Of a stretch of 26,085 nucleotides of DNA, positions 8,547 through 16,113 are shown in pieces; positions within the stretch are counted from its first letter, which is position 1, and the number at the start of each line of letters is the position of its first letter. The position numbers and the translations under genes were made by a program. The notes under the pieces are model-generated. The model did no database searches and was not told the DNA's origin. It worked only from the letters and a program-made list of their open reading frames with translations. The stretch comes from Bacillota bacterium (GTDB taxonomy: Bacteria; Bacillota; Clostridia; Acetivibrionales; DSM-1351), in the NCBI GenBank assembly GCA_023441625.1, contig JAEZOA010000182.1, forward strand, positions 1 through 26,085, written 5' to 3'.

Positions 8547-9438
8547 TTAATTTCACCCATTTTTCCATGAATTTTGTAATAGCTGTTACTCCCAGCATAT
8601 AAATTGCAAGTCCTATATATACTGCAATTAATACATATATAATGGTAACAACAAGAAATAATTTTGCTTCTTTTAAGGAATTTAACAACATTAGTGAAAT
8701 CAAAATAAGAAGCCAAATAACCTTGGCCCCGCCAATCCTATTTATAATTTTTTCTGGAAGCATTATAATTGATCCATTCCATTCGAAAAAATTCAATAAA
8801 TTATGTATGCTTTCATTAGTTGGATCAAGTACAAATGCTTGTCCTAATGCTTCCTTAGCAGATTTATAATCCCCCGCATAATATCTTGATATCCCTGCCT
8901 TTACAAGTTTATCAACCTCCTTGTCAGCCACCTCAAAATATACCTGTAATGTTGATTTTAAAGCTTTTTTATTATTTTTTGAAAGATAGTACAAGTAGCT
9001 ATAGTGCAATACTTCCTTACTCTCAGGCTTTAATTCTAATGCTTTGTTTAAAAGTTCCTTTGCTTTATTGGGATATCCAGCCTTAAGTATCAGACAAGAA
9101 TATGCAGCAAGAGTTTCTGCACTATTGGGATGTATTCTTAACGCTTCAATAAAACATTTCTCAGCTTCAATAAAGCAATCAGTATTCATATAGATTTTGC
9201 CAAGCAAATCATTACATAAATCAGCATGATAATTTTTTGCTAATGCCTGTCTGCAAAAGTCTATACTCTCCTCACATTTATCCAGTTGAAAATAACAATT
9301 TGATATGAAAAATAAAACTTCAACATCATTTGGCTGTTCTGAGAGAGTTTCAAAAAAGCAGTCCAATGCTCTATCATATTTGTCAATTTGGTAATAGTGA
9401 ATAGCTTCAAGCTTTTTAATGCTTTTAATCGTATTCAT
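8533..9438 (-). CDS. TPR protein with C-terminal membrane hairpin, copy A
   Basis: About 301 residues, the paralogue of 7096-7986. It has the same TPR array (IHYYQIDKYDRALDCFFETL, AEKCFIEALRIHPNS), a conserved ALGQAFVLDPTNE-type motif and two C-terminal hydrophobic helices (about 247-285). The start at 9438 (MNTIKSIKKLEAIHYY) aligns with copy B and lies 1 nt after the stop of the preceding gene. AAGGAG sits in that gene's last codons. A TTG seven codons upstream is rejected because it falls inside the RBS. The C-terminus (NGQN) matches copy B, and its last 14 nt overlap the fossil ATPase start. Function is unknown; divergence from copy B suggests both copies are maintained. Confidence 0.85.
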   Translation of the reverse strand: MNTIKSIKKLEAIHYYQIDKYDRALDCFFETLSEQPNDVEVLFFISNCYFQLDKCEESIDFCRQALAKNYHADLCNDLLGKIYMNTDCFIEAEKCFIEALRIHPNSAETLAAYSCLILKAGYPNKAKELLNKALELKPESKEVLHYSYLYYLSKNNKKALKSTLQVYFEVADKEVDKLVKAGISRYYAGDYKSAKEALGQAFVLDPTNESIHNLLNFFEWNGSIIMLPEKIINRIGGAKVIWLLILISLMLLNSLKEAKLFLVVTIIYVLIAVYIGLAIYMLGVTAITKFMEKWVKLNGQN

Positions 9439-9439
9439 C

Positions 9440-9895
9440 TCATACAATACTCCTTCCAATAATCAGGAAAACAAACTCAGCTATCACACCTATCATACTC
9501 CACTTTATTGCAGGCTTTAATAGAGGTACTGTTTGGCTGTAAAATGTAAAATGAATCATAAAATTTGTTTTCATAAAAAAATAATAGAGAAGATATAACA
9601 TTATATCTACTATTTTAAAGGTTAAAACAATACTTCTTACAGTAATTTCAATTAATCCCCTAAAATATAGCATAACAAGACATATTTGGGCTACAAGTAG
9701 TATTGTTCCAACAATCCTACTAATTACAATGATTTTTCTGTCAATTTTAAGCCATGTCATATTTTTGCATCCCAGAACAATAATCGGTATTATTCCTCCT
9801 AAAAATGCAACGTAAAAAAGCCTAGAAATATTATATGACTTAAGACTTGTGAATTTATTCCTATCAAGCAATGGCATTAGTAATTCATTATTCAT
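9440..9895 (-). CDS. Small polytopic membrane protein, copy A
   Basis: About 151 residues, the paralogue of 7989-8444, with about four predicted membrane segments and the same ends (MNNELLMPLL at the start, GRSIV at the end). The start at 9895 has TTGGAG 7 nt upstream; an in-frame TTG four codons earlier is that RBS itself. It is the first gene of the duplicated locus, 1 nt before the TPR gene, with a candidate promoter at 9924-9952. The family is not recognised. Being coded 1-2 nt before a membrane TPR protein in both copies suggests the two products form a complex. Confidence 0.8.
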   Translation of the reverse strand: MNNELLMPLLDRNKFTSLKSYNISRLFYVAFLGGIIPIIVLGCKNMTWLKIDRKIIVISRIVGTILLVAQICLVMLYFRGLIEITVRSIVLTFKIVDIMLYLLYYFFMKTNFMIHFTFYSQTVPLLKPAIKWSMIGVIAEFVFLIIGRSIV

Positions 9896-9923
9896 AGAAA
9901 ACTCCAATTAAGATTATATGGAT

Positions 9924-9952
9924 ATTCTCCCATTTAATCTAAACATAGTCAA
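9924..9952 (-). promoter_or_regulatory. Candidate promoter of the duplicated locus
   Basis: On minus, TTGACT (9952-9947) is followed at 17 bp by GAGAAT (9929-9924). The -35 is good and the -10 moderate. It lies about 30 nt before the ATG of the first gene (9895). Confidence 0.4.
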
Positions 9953-10030
9953 TATTGTATTTAGTTTATACGATACCAACCGAATGCACTTGCCCACAGC
10001 TTGATAAGGATGGCGCAGCTTTTCGTTATA

Positions 10031-11572
10031 TTATCCCTTCGTATTTCTGTCCCTTTTACGAATTATTATCACAAGTATTGCTATAAGACCCAATAAAACA
10101 ATTCCTGATATTATAACTATAATGACCTTTTTTATGTAACTATTTGCTTCACTATTTGAAGGATTATCTATTGAAGCATTTACTGCCACCACTTCTGTTC
10201 CATTTTGTACTTTATTTGCAGAATTATTAATTGATTCATTTGCATTTGTAGGCTGTCGGCCGGGCTGTATACTTAAGTCAGCCGAGGTAGAGGTGGAAGG
10301 TATTATATCAGATGCAGAAAATTGTGGTTCATTCTCGGTAAATACCTCTCCACTCTCTGAAATTTTACATTGTATGCTTTTTTGTTGGGTTTGATCTAGC
10401 CAGTCCGTTACTTTATAAGTAATAGTATATATACCAGGAGCCAAACTGCCGAGATAGTAGGCATCAACACTTTCTCCTGGTTCATCCTGAATCTCAACCC
10501 CATTTTCAATATGGCTGATGCTAATTTGGATATCTGCTGCCTCTGGCCCTAGAACCTCACATTCTGCATAGTAGTTAATGGATTCACCGTTGTTTCCTTT
10601 TCTAATACTAATTTTTCCAATGGAAGTAACATCATCTGATAATATATTTGAAGGTAAGCAGCTTCTAATATATAAAGCCAGAATAGAATCTCTCTCTTCA
10701 ACTGCTTTGTTATATAAAGTAAGCAATTCATCTATTTTGTTCTTGTTTGCAAGTTCTTTTATCTTGTCGTAACTATCTATTGTCTGTTTTATTTCTTCTT
10801 TTAGTTTATCCTCACCATCTAATTGGTTCTCTATAAAATCCGTACTGTATTGATAGGTATTATACACTATCTGAAGGTCATATTTAGGTTCAAAGTTATT
10901 TCGTTCCCAAATAAGCTCATTTTTAACAAATTTAAAGCCGCTCGTCAGCCTACTAATCTCGTAGGGTTGAATACTTCCTAGCTTGAAGATAACTTTAGCA
11001 GAGCCAATCGGCCCTTTCCACATAGCTCCTGTTTTGAGAACATATCCACTAGTTATATAACCCATAGAAGCAAATGTCGGAATAAAGTCATAAGTATTTC
11101 GAACAGTAATCTTCTCATCTTCTTTAAAAGGCACTGTAAATGTGAAATACTCACTGTAATTTAATGGTTCTAAAGTTTTGACATTACTTGTATTAGTATT
11201 AAGCTTTGTGGCCTGCTCTCTGATAACATTGAGTTCCTTTCCCTTGACATAGGCTTTAAAATTGTTAATTTCTAGATTAGCATCATTTGTTAGCCCATCC
11301 TCTTCGTGGTATAGTTTTCCAGGAAAGCCCATTAAAACTTCATTACTCTTTCCAGTGTTGTGGAATATGAAAATGCATTCAACAGTATTGGTCTCCAAAT
11401 CAACTATTATTTCTTCTGATTCCATTATTACATTATTTTCTTGCAAGGGGAAAACTCCATTTGGGGTTCTTCCAAGACTGGTATCATCAGCATAGACCGA
11501 TGAAGAGCAAAACAATGTTAGCAATAATACCATAGCAAATATTATCAGGTTAATGGCTTTAAAATTTCTCAT
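10031..11572 (-). CDS. Secreted, C-terminally membrane-anchored surface protein (DUF4424-like N-terminus)
   Basis: The 513-residue protein has a signal peptide (about 1-28, ending near SVYADD). An N-terminal extracellular beta-rich domain (about 33-250) contains FHNTGKSNEVLMGFPGK, resembling DUF4424-type proteins (a weak resemblance judged by eye). A charged helical stretch follows (about 252-300), then an Ig-like segment (about 320-405), a Ser/Asn/Thr-rich spacer (about 410-480), a TM helix (about 484-506) and a short basic tail. It is probably exposed on the cell surface. GGAGGAG lies 6 nt before the ATG. The gene precedes the duplicated locus by about 135 nt. Its upstream region holds a direct repeat like that before the vWA lipoprotein, hinting at shared regulation. 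Confidence 0.8.
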   Translation of the reverse strand: MRNFKAINLIIFAMVLLLTLFCSSSVYADDTSLGRTPNGVFPLQENNVIMESEEIIVDLETNTVECIFIFHNTGKSNEVLMGFPGKLYHEEDGLTNDANLEINNFKAYVKGKELNVIREQATKLNTNTSNVKTLEPLNYSEYFTFTVPFKEDEKITVRNTYDFIPTFASMGYITSGYVLKTGAMWKGPIGSAKVIFKLGSIQPYEISRLTSGFKFVKNELIWERNNFEPKYDLQIVYNTYQYSTDFIENQLDGEDKLKEEIKQTIDSYDKIKELANKNKIDELLTLYNKAVEERDSILALYIRSCLPSNILSDDVTSIGKISIRKGNNGESINYYAECEVLGPEAADIQISISHIENGVEIQDEPGESVDAYYLGSLAPGIYTITYKVTDWLDQTQQKSIQCKISESGEVFTENEPQFSASDIIPSTSTSADLSIQPGRQPTNANESINNSANKVQNGTEVVAVNASIDNPSNSEANSYIKKVIIVIISGIVLLGLIAILVIIIRKRDRNTKG

Positions 11573-11669
11573 ACTAACTCCTCCACATTTTCAGCCTCAG
11601 GACAGCTTTATGTTTTCCCTATGCTCTGAAAAAGTTTTCTATTATTCTAATTTTACTATATAATTTAAT

Positions 11670-11687
11670 TTATAACTACATTGTAAC
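11670..11687. promoter_or_regulatory. Direct repeat, second candidate response-regulator box
   Basis: TTATAAC (11670-11676) and TTGTAAC (11681-11687) are spaced by the same 11-bp period as the exact pair at 1911-1928. It lies about 100 nt before the ATG of the surface-protein gene. A possible -10 (TAGAAT on minus, 11649-11644) lies downstream, with no good -35. Confidence 0.4.
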
Positions 11688-11703
11688 TATTATACATGAT
11701 AAA

Positions 11704-11744
11704 ATAATCCAGAAGCACTAATTATAATAGTTTTTCTGGATTAT
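11704..11744 (-). terminator. Rho-independent terminator after the arginine deiminase gene
   Basis: ATAATCCAGAA (11704-11714) pairs with TTCTGGATTAT (11734-11744), 11 bp with a 19-nt loop. On minus it is followed by TTTTATC. It starts 30 nt beyond the deiminase stop codon. Confidence 0.7.
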
Positions 11745-11774
11745 CTACAGTTCATGCAAATATTTTGCTCTCAT

Positions 11775-12998
11775 TTATGGATTATCTCTAATAAGTGACA
11801 TACTCATGCACCTTGGACCTCCACGTCCTCTAGACAATTCATAGGAATCAAATTCCAAAACTTTTATGTTATTCTTTCTTAAGGTATCATTTGTTATGTG
11901 ATTACGATTGTAACAAATAACTTTTCCCGGAGAAACAGCAAGAGTATTACTACCATCGCTCCACTGCTCTCTGCTGGCTGCAATGGGATCCCCATCCCCA
12001 CATCTTATTAGGTTTACTGCTGATAAATCTAAGTATTTCTTTAATATCGCTGATAAATCACTATGTTCATACTGTATATTGAGCTCTTTACTTTTCCCTC
12101 TGATAATACTATAAACATCTAAGGGTTCCTCAATACCCGGATATATTGTAAATTGTTCATAATCAACCATTGTAAATACAGTGTCTAAGTGCATGAAGGC
12201 TCTTGCCTTTGGTATATCAAATGCAAGAATTGTACTAAAAGATTCATCTGAATTAAAAAGATTTTGAGCTATTTTTTCAATAGCTGTTGAACTGGTTCTA
12301 TCACTAATCCCTATAGCAACAACCTTATTTGAAAGAACTAAAATATCCCCACCCTCTATGGGATGTGTCTTGTCTCTGTTATACCATCTGGGTACATTTT
12401 TAAACCTGGGATGATAATTAAAAATATACTTAGCAAATATAGTTTCTCTATTTCTGGTCTCATTTGCCATAACATTTAAAGAAATCCCTTTCCCTATGGA
12501 TGCAAAGGGGTCTCTTTGAAAATACATATTGGGTATTGGGTCAAGATAAAAAGGATACGGTTTTTTAACCATATCACCAAGTGTTTTGGGCTTAATAAGT
12601 TTTAAATCCTCCTGCTTTACTCCTGTAATACATTTTTCTATAAACTCCTTTGAAGAAAAAGTGCTAAAAAGCTCTTTAATTGCTTCTTGAAGCCCTTGCG
12701 TAACAACTTTCCCCTCTATCATAAATTCCATTAAAAACTCTTCCTTGATTTTCGGATCCTTTAAAATATCAGCCATTAAATCAGTAATATAAATAACTTC
12801 TACTCCTTCACTTCTGAGAAGCTCAGCAAACTGATTATGTTCTCTCCGTGCCTGTTCCATATATACTATTTCATCAAATAAAAGCCTTCTCAGATAATCG
12901 GGAACTATATTCTCTACTTCAACACCAGGGCAGTGAAGAAGAATTGATTTCAACTTACCAATTTCACTATAAACAGAAATACTTTGATATGAAAGCAT
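11775..12998 (-). CDS. arcA: Arginine deiminase
   Basis: The 407-residue cytosolic enzyme hydrolyses L-arginine to citrulline and ammonia. Guanidino-modifying-fold motifs are all present: FQRDPFASIG, EGGDILVLS, HLDTVFTMVD, CGDGDPIAASREQWSDGSN, and the C-terminal GRGGPRCMSMSL with catalytic Cys397. The length is normal for the family. The start is set at 12998 because GGAGG (13008-13004) is spaced for it; an ATG four codons upstream would contain the RBS. No carbamoyltransferase, carbamate kinase or arginine/ornithine antiporter lies nearby, so citrulline must be handled elsewhere or the enzyme serves as an ammonia source against acid (inference). It appears monocistronic. Confidence 0.95.
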   Translation of the reverse strand: MLSYQSISVYSEIGKLKSILLHCPGVEVENIVPDYLRRLLFDEIVYMEQARREHNQFAELLRSEGVEVIYITDLMADILKDPKIKEEFLMEFMIEGKVVTQGLQEAIKELFSTFSSKEFIEKCITGVKQEDLKLIKPKTLGDMVKKPYPFYLDPIPNMYFQRDPFASIGKGISLNVMANETRNRETIFAKYIFNYHPRFKNVPRWYNRDKTHPIEGGDILVLSNKVVAIGISDRTSSTAIEKIAQNLFNSDESFSTILAFDIPKARAFMHLDTVFTMVDYEQFTIYPGIEEPLDVYSIIRGKSKELNIQYEHSDLSAILKKYLDLSAVNLIRCGDGDPIAASREQWSDGSNTLAVSPGKVICYNRNHITNDTLRKNNIKVLEFDSYELSRGRGGPRCMSMSLIRDNP

Positions 12999-13114
12999 AT
13001 ATTCCTCCATTAAATAATGTTATCTAAATGGCACTATCCTTTTCAATTAATTTCCAATTTATAGTTCCCTTATATAGTTTGATTATTCTAGTTCATTTAC
13101 ACTTTTCAAGTAGT

Positions 13115-14071
13115 TCAAGCTTTAATATAACTAATATACTTCCCATACCCCTCCTGCTCCATCTTCTCCTTTGGAATAAACTTTAGTGATGCACTGTTTA
13201 TACAATATCTTAGACCACCCAAATCTTTCGGTCCATCCTCAAATACATGTCCAAGATGTGAATCGCCAGTTTTACTCCTTACCTCTGTACGTAGCATACC
13301 ATAACTTTTATCCATAATTTTTGTTATTACATCCTCATTTATGGGTTTTGAAAAGCTGGGCCAGCCGCACCCAGATTCAAATTTATCACTTGACACAAAA
13401 AGTGGTTCCCCTGTAGTAATATCCACATATATCCCTTCTTTAAATTCATTAAAATACTCATTTTGAAAAGGTGGTTCTGTTGCATTATTCTGTGTTACCT
13501 CATACTGTAATTTTGTTAGGTTTTTTTCTAATATTTCTCTTGACTTTCTACTATACTTTTTACTGTAATCAACTGCTTCCTTTGCCTTTTCAAATTTATC
13601 TTTTCCTATATGACAATATCCATTAGGATTCTTGTCAAGATACTTTTGATGGTATTCTTCTGCTTTATAGTAATTTAAAAGAGGTTTCACTTCAATGGCA
13701 ATCTTCTGAGCATACTTTTGTTGAAGTGATGAAATTGAATTCTTAATAATTTCCTCATCCTTCAAATCCACAAAATATATACCTGTTCTATATTGTGGTC
13801 CTATATCACCACCCTGTCGGTTGATACTCACAGGATTTATAACATCATAATACAAATTCAAAATGAAAGATAAGCTGACCTGATTATCATCATATATCAC
13901 TTTTACTGTTTCAGCATGCCCTGTATTATTATGGCATACCTGCTCATAAGTTGGGTTTTCTGTATTTCCATTTGCATATCCCACTTCTGTATATAAAACG
14001 CCTTTGATATTTTCAAGATATTTTTCCGCACCCCAAAAGCAGCCAACAGCTAAATAAATTTCCTTTCTCAT
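13115..14071 (-). CDS. msrAB: Fused peptide methionine sulfoxide reductase MsrA-MsrB
   Basis: About 318 residues with two catalytic domains. MsrA (1-~160) has the GCFWG motif with catalytic Cys11 and reduces the S-epimer of methionine sulfoxide. MsrB (about 185-318) has SGCGWPSF, HLGHVFEDGP and RYCINSASL, whose Cys is the catalytic residue for the R-epimer. The fused order MsrA-MsrB is common in Firmicutes. The start at 14071 (MRKEIYLAVGCFWG) fits the usual MsrA N-terminus. An ATG eight codons upstream (14095) has no RBS, while AGGGAG lies somewhat far (12-14 nt) from 14071. No export signal is seen, so it should act in the cytosol in oxidative-damage repair. Confidence 0.95.
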   Translation of the reverse strand: MRKEIYLAVGCFWGAEKYLENIKGVLYTEVGYANGNTENPTYEQVCHNNTGHAETVKVIYDDNQVSLSFILNLYYDVINPVSINRQGGDIGPQYRTGIYFVDLKDEEIIKNSISSLQQKYAQKIAIEVKPLLNYYKAEEYHQKYLDKNPNGYCHIGKDKFEKAKEAVDYSKKYSRKSREILEKNLTKLQYEVTQNNATEPPFQNEYFNEFKEGIYVDITTGEPLFVSSDKFESGCGWPSFSKPINEDVITKIMDKSYGMLRTEVRSKTGDSHLGHVFEDGPKDLGGLRYCINSASLKFIPKEKMEQEGYGKYISYIKA

Positions 14072-14252
14072 AAAAACAAAAAGATCTCCCTTCATTTAAA
14101 ATTCTGTAGCTATAGATACAAGTTACAATAAATGAAATCGTTTATAAAATAGCAACTAGAATCATGATATTAGTATATCCTATATTCTTATTTCGAATTC
14201 AGGACATTCTTTCACTTTCACTGCTTCAGTCAAAAATTGTTGATATAAGAGA

Positions 14253-14555
14253 TTATTTATCATTTCTTTTTGAACCTTTTTTACGAAACAAAGACAAGCT
14301 GCCAAATCCACTAATAATAGCCATATAGAAACCAAAGTCATACCACCAGCCTGTATTAGCAATTTCATACACCCTTATATTTTCCTTAAACAACCCCATA
14401 ACAAGTGAAACTGGTGAAATCCATCCATGCCATATACCCCAAAAGAAGCCTGCTGGATCTGAAGATGTATATGTACCATCTCCAGGAATACAGCCTGTAA
14501 GTGTAAATAAAAATGAAGCAACTAGAATAGCTAAAATTAATGTTTTCTTTCTCAC
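14253..14555 (-). CDS. Small lipoprotein with membrane segment, unknown function
   Basis: 100 residues starting from GTG, with a very good AGGAGGT 7-8 nt upstream. A type II signal ends LTGC, so Cys22 is the likely lipidation site. A conserved-looking aromatic stretch follows (FFWGIWHGWISP), then GWWYDFGFYMAIISG, which could be a second membrane segment, and a basic tail. It resembles small hypothetical proteins carrying the WGIWHGWI motif, but no function is known to me. A TATAAT (14625-14620 on minus) and an 8-bp inverted repeat lie between promoter and RBS. No clear terminator was found after it. Confidence 0.8.
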   Translation of the reverse strand: MRKKTLILAILVASFLFTLTGCIPGDGTYTSSDPAGFFWGIWHGWISPVSLVMGLFKENIRVYEIANTGWWYDFGFYMAIISGFGSLSLFRKKGSKRNDK

Positions 14556-14582
14556 TATTAAACCTCCTTATAACTTTTTTTG

Positions 14583-14603
14583 AAATTAGATTGTTTCTAA
14601 TTT
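14583..14603. promoter_or_regulatory. Inverted repeat in the leader of the small lipoprotein gene
   Basis: AAATTAGA (14583-14590) and TCTAATTT (14596-14603) form a perfect 8-bp inverted repeat with a 5-nt spacer. It lies between a TATAAT box (14620-14625) and the RBS, so it may be an operator or a leader hairpin. Confidence 0.35.
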
Positions 14604-14752
14604 GACTTTCTTCAAACATATTATAATATTGCCTTATCATTCTTAGTAATGTATATAGGCTCCCTTGTCTAATGTTCAATGAAGATATATTATTATATGC
14701 GTTTATAGATGTAGTTCATGATTTAATCTGCATACTCGAAGTCTATCTATCA

Positions 14753-15610
14753 TCAATCACTTTTCCCTACCTTTTTCTTTCCTTTATTTAAATAAACATA
14801 CCAGTATATTATTCCTACAAAAACTATACCACCAACAATGTTTCCCAATGTAACAGGTATCAGATTCTTAGTAAAAAACGAACCCCAATTCAAGGATGAA
14901 ATACTGTCCTGCTTAACTCCAAATGAAAGTGCTGCTTGAACAAAATCGGGGTTAGCTTTTGCAAGAATTCCTGCCGGAATATAATACATATTTGCAACGC
15001 AATGTTCAAACCCAGATGTAATAAACAGCCAAATAGGAAAAAATACTGCCAGCAGCTTACCAGCTATATCCTTAGCACCACTCGCCATCCATACCGATAT
15101 ACATACAAGCCAGTTGCAGAGAATTCCCATAAAAAAAGCACTTTTAAAGGACATCCCGATTTTACTGACTGCAGTTTTAATCGTGAAGCCACCTAGTAGA
15201 CTATCCGAAAAGCCTAACTGTCCAGAGTACAATATTAAAAATACAACTATAATTGCACCAACAAAATTACCTGTATATACAAAAAACCAGTTTTTAAGTA
15301 ATCCAACCAAACTTGATTTTTTTTCGTTGTATGAAATCACAATCAGGCAATTTCCAGTAAAAAGTTCTCCACCTGCTACAATTACCATCATCAAGCCTAC
15401 AGAAAACACTGCTCCAGCGAGGACTTTTGCAAGACCTAACGAGCTTATTGTATGTATTGCGACATTTGAGCCTTGAGCTGCAAAAGCAATATAGGCACCT
15501 GCTAAAATTCCAAGTAAAAACTGCTTTAGAACAGGCAGCTCCGCCTTCTCACGTCCAATTTCAATGTAACCTTCTGCTATCTCTTTTGGACTTAGAAATG
15601 ATTTCTCCAT
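14753..15610 (-). CDS. Formate/nitrite transporter family channel
   Basis: The 285-residue membrane protein has about six transmembrane helices and FNT features: an N-terminal SPKEIAEGYIEIGREKA helix, AGGELFTGN, the NWFFVYTGNFVGA segment, and GILCNWLVCISVWMA with the conserved NWLVC. It should pass small monovalent anions such as formate, nitrite, lactate or hydrosulfide; the substrate cannot be told by eye and no pyruvate formate-lyase or nitrite gene is near. The start at 15610 (MEKSFLSPKE) is chosen from family ends and a hairpin-bridged Shine-Dalgarno at 15679-15672. TTG 15640, ATG 15631 and ATG 15622 are in frame and lack a usable RBS. Confidence 0.92.
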   Translation of the reverse strand: MEKSFLSPKEIAEGYIEIGREKAELPVLKQFLLGILAGAYIAFAAQGSNVAIHTISSLGLAKVLAGAVFSVGLMMVIVAGGELFTGNCLIVISYNEKKSSLVGLLKNWFFVYTGNFVGAIIVVFLILYSGQLGFSDSLLGGFTIKTAVSKIGMSFKSAFFMGILCNWLVCISVWMASGAKDIAGKLLAVFFPIWLFITSGFEHCVANMYYIPAGILAKANPDFVQAALSFGVKQDSISSLNWGSFFTKNLIPVTLGNIVGGIVFVGIIYWYVYLNKGKKKVGKSD

Positions 15611-15679
15611 ATGTATGCCCATGCCCAGCATTTCGCACAAAAAATCATGAAAGAAATGGCATGGGCTCGGTACCTCCTT
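15608..15679 (-). promoter_or_regulatory. Translation initiation region with a hairpin between Shine-Dalgarno and start codon
   Basis: AAGGAGGT (15679-15672) is 61 nt from the likely ATG (15610-15608). Between them GCCCATGCC (15666-15658) pairs with GGCATGGGC (15625-15617), and ATTTC (15657-15653) with GAAAT (15634-15630). When folded, 5 nt plus 6 nt remain, an effective spacing of about 11. A five-codon ORF (ATGCCATTT..., ending TGA) also follows the Shine-Dalgarno at normal spacing. Confidence 0.6.
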
Positions 15680-15814
15680 GATTTATTTTTTATAATCTAT
15701 TCAACTTCTAAAACCTCACTATATAAATTAAATATGCTAATAAACCTATTGTACGACGAACTGTAAGAAGCAACAAGCTATAAGTTTAAATTAATATATA
15801 ATATAGTAGTACAA

Positions 15815-15843
15815 AAAATGCTCCCTTTTTAAGAGAGCATTTT
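15815..15843 (-). terminator. Rho-independent terminator
   Basis: AAAATGCTC (15843-15835 on minus) pairs with GAGCATTTT (15823-15815), 9 bp, and runs into TTTTTTG. It would end transcripts from the 16623 membrane-protein gene and the gene remnant that follows it. On plus the tail is weaker (ATTTTAATAATT). Confidence 0.75.
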
Positions 15844-15894
15844 AATAATTGAATTAAACTCGTTTACTTATTTCCCTGTCATCAACAAAGTATG

Positions 15895-16047
15895 TCACTT
15901 ATTAGAAGCAGAATAATAGGTTTCTTCCAATTTGCAATACGACTTATATACATCGCTATTCTGACTGTAATTTTTACTTTTAATTTTATCAGTTGTGACT
16001 TCATACTTCTTTTTCCATGCAGGAGTTTGCTGTGTTTCTGATGTACT
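15895..16047 (-). pseudogene. 3' remnant of an unidentified gene
   Basis: A 50-codon open stretch ends at TGA (15897-15895) and is bounded upstream by an in-frame TGA (16050-16048), with no start codon inside. It reads like real protein (TPAWKKKYEVTTDKIKSKNY, then SYCKLEETYYSASNK), is rich in Lys/Tyr/Ser, and sits just before a good terminator. It therefore looks like the C-terminal end of a lost gene. I do not recognise the family. The rest of 15680-16113 shows only the terminator at 15815. Confidence 0.45.
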
Positions 16048-16113
16048 TCAATAAAAAACTAATAAATTGCATGTTGATTAAAATATCGTCATTTTTATGG
16101 ATTAAATTAACTA

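Noticed and set aside
11775..12998. Complete arginine deiminase pathway operon
   Set aside because: Neighbouring genes are a surface protein and MsrAB; no arcB, arcC or arcD is present in the window.
14180..14263. 27-codon frame overlapping the end of the small lipoprotein gene (MINNLLYQQFLTEAVKVKEC...)
   Set aside because: Only a weak AAGG precedes it and there is no promoter or terminator of its own; too short to support by sequence alone.
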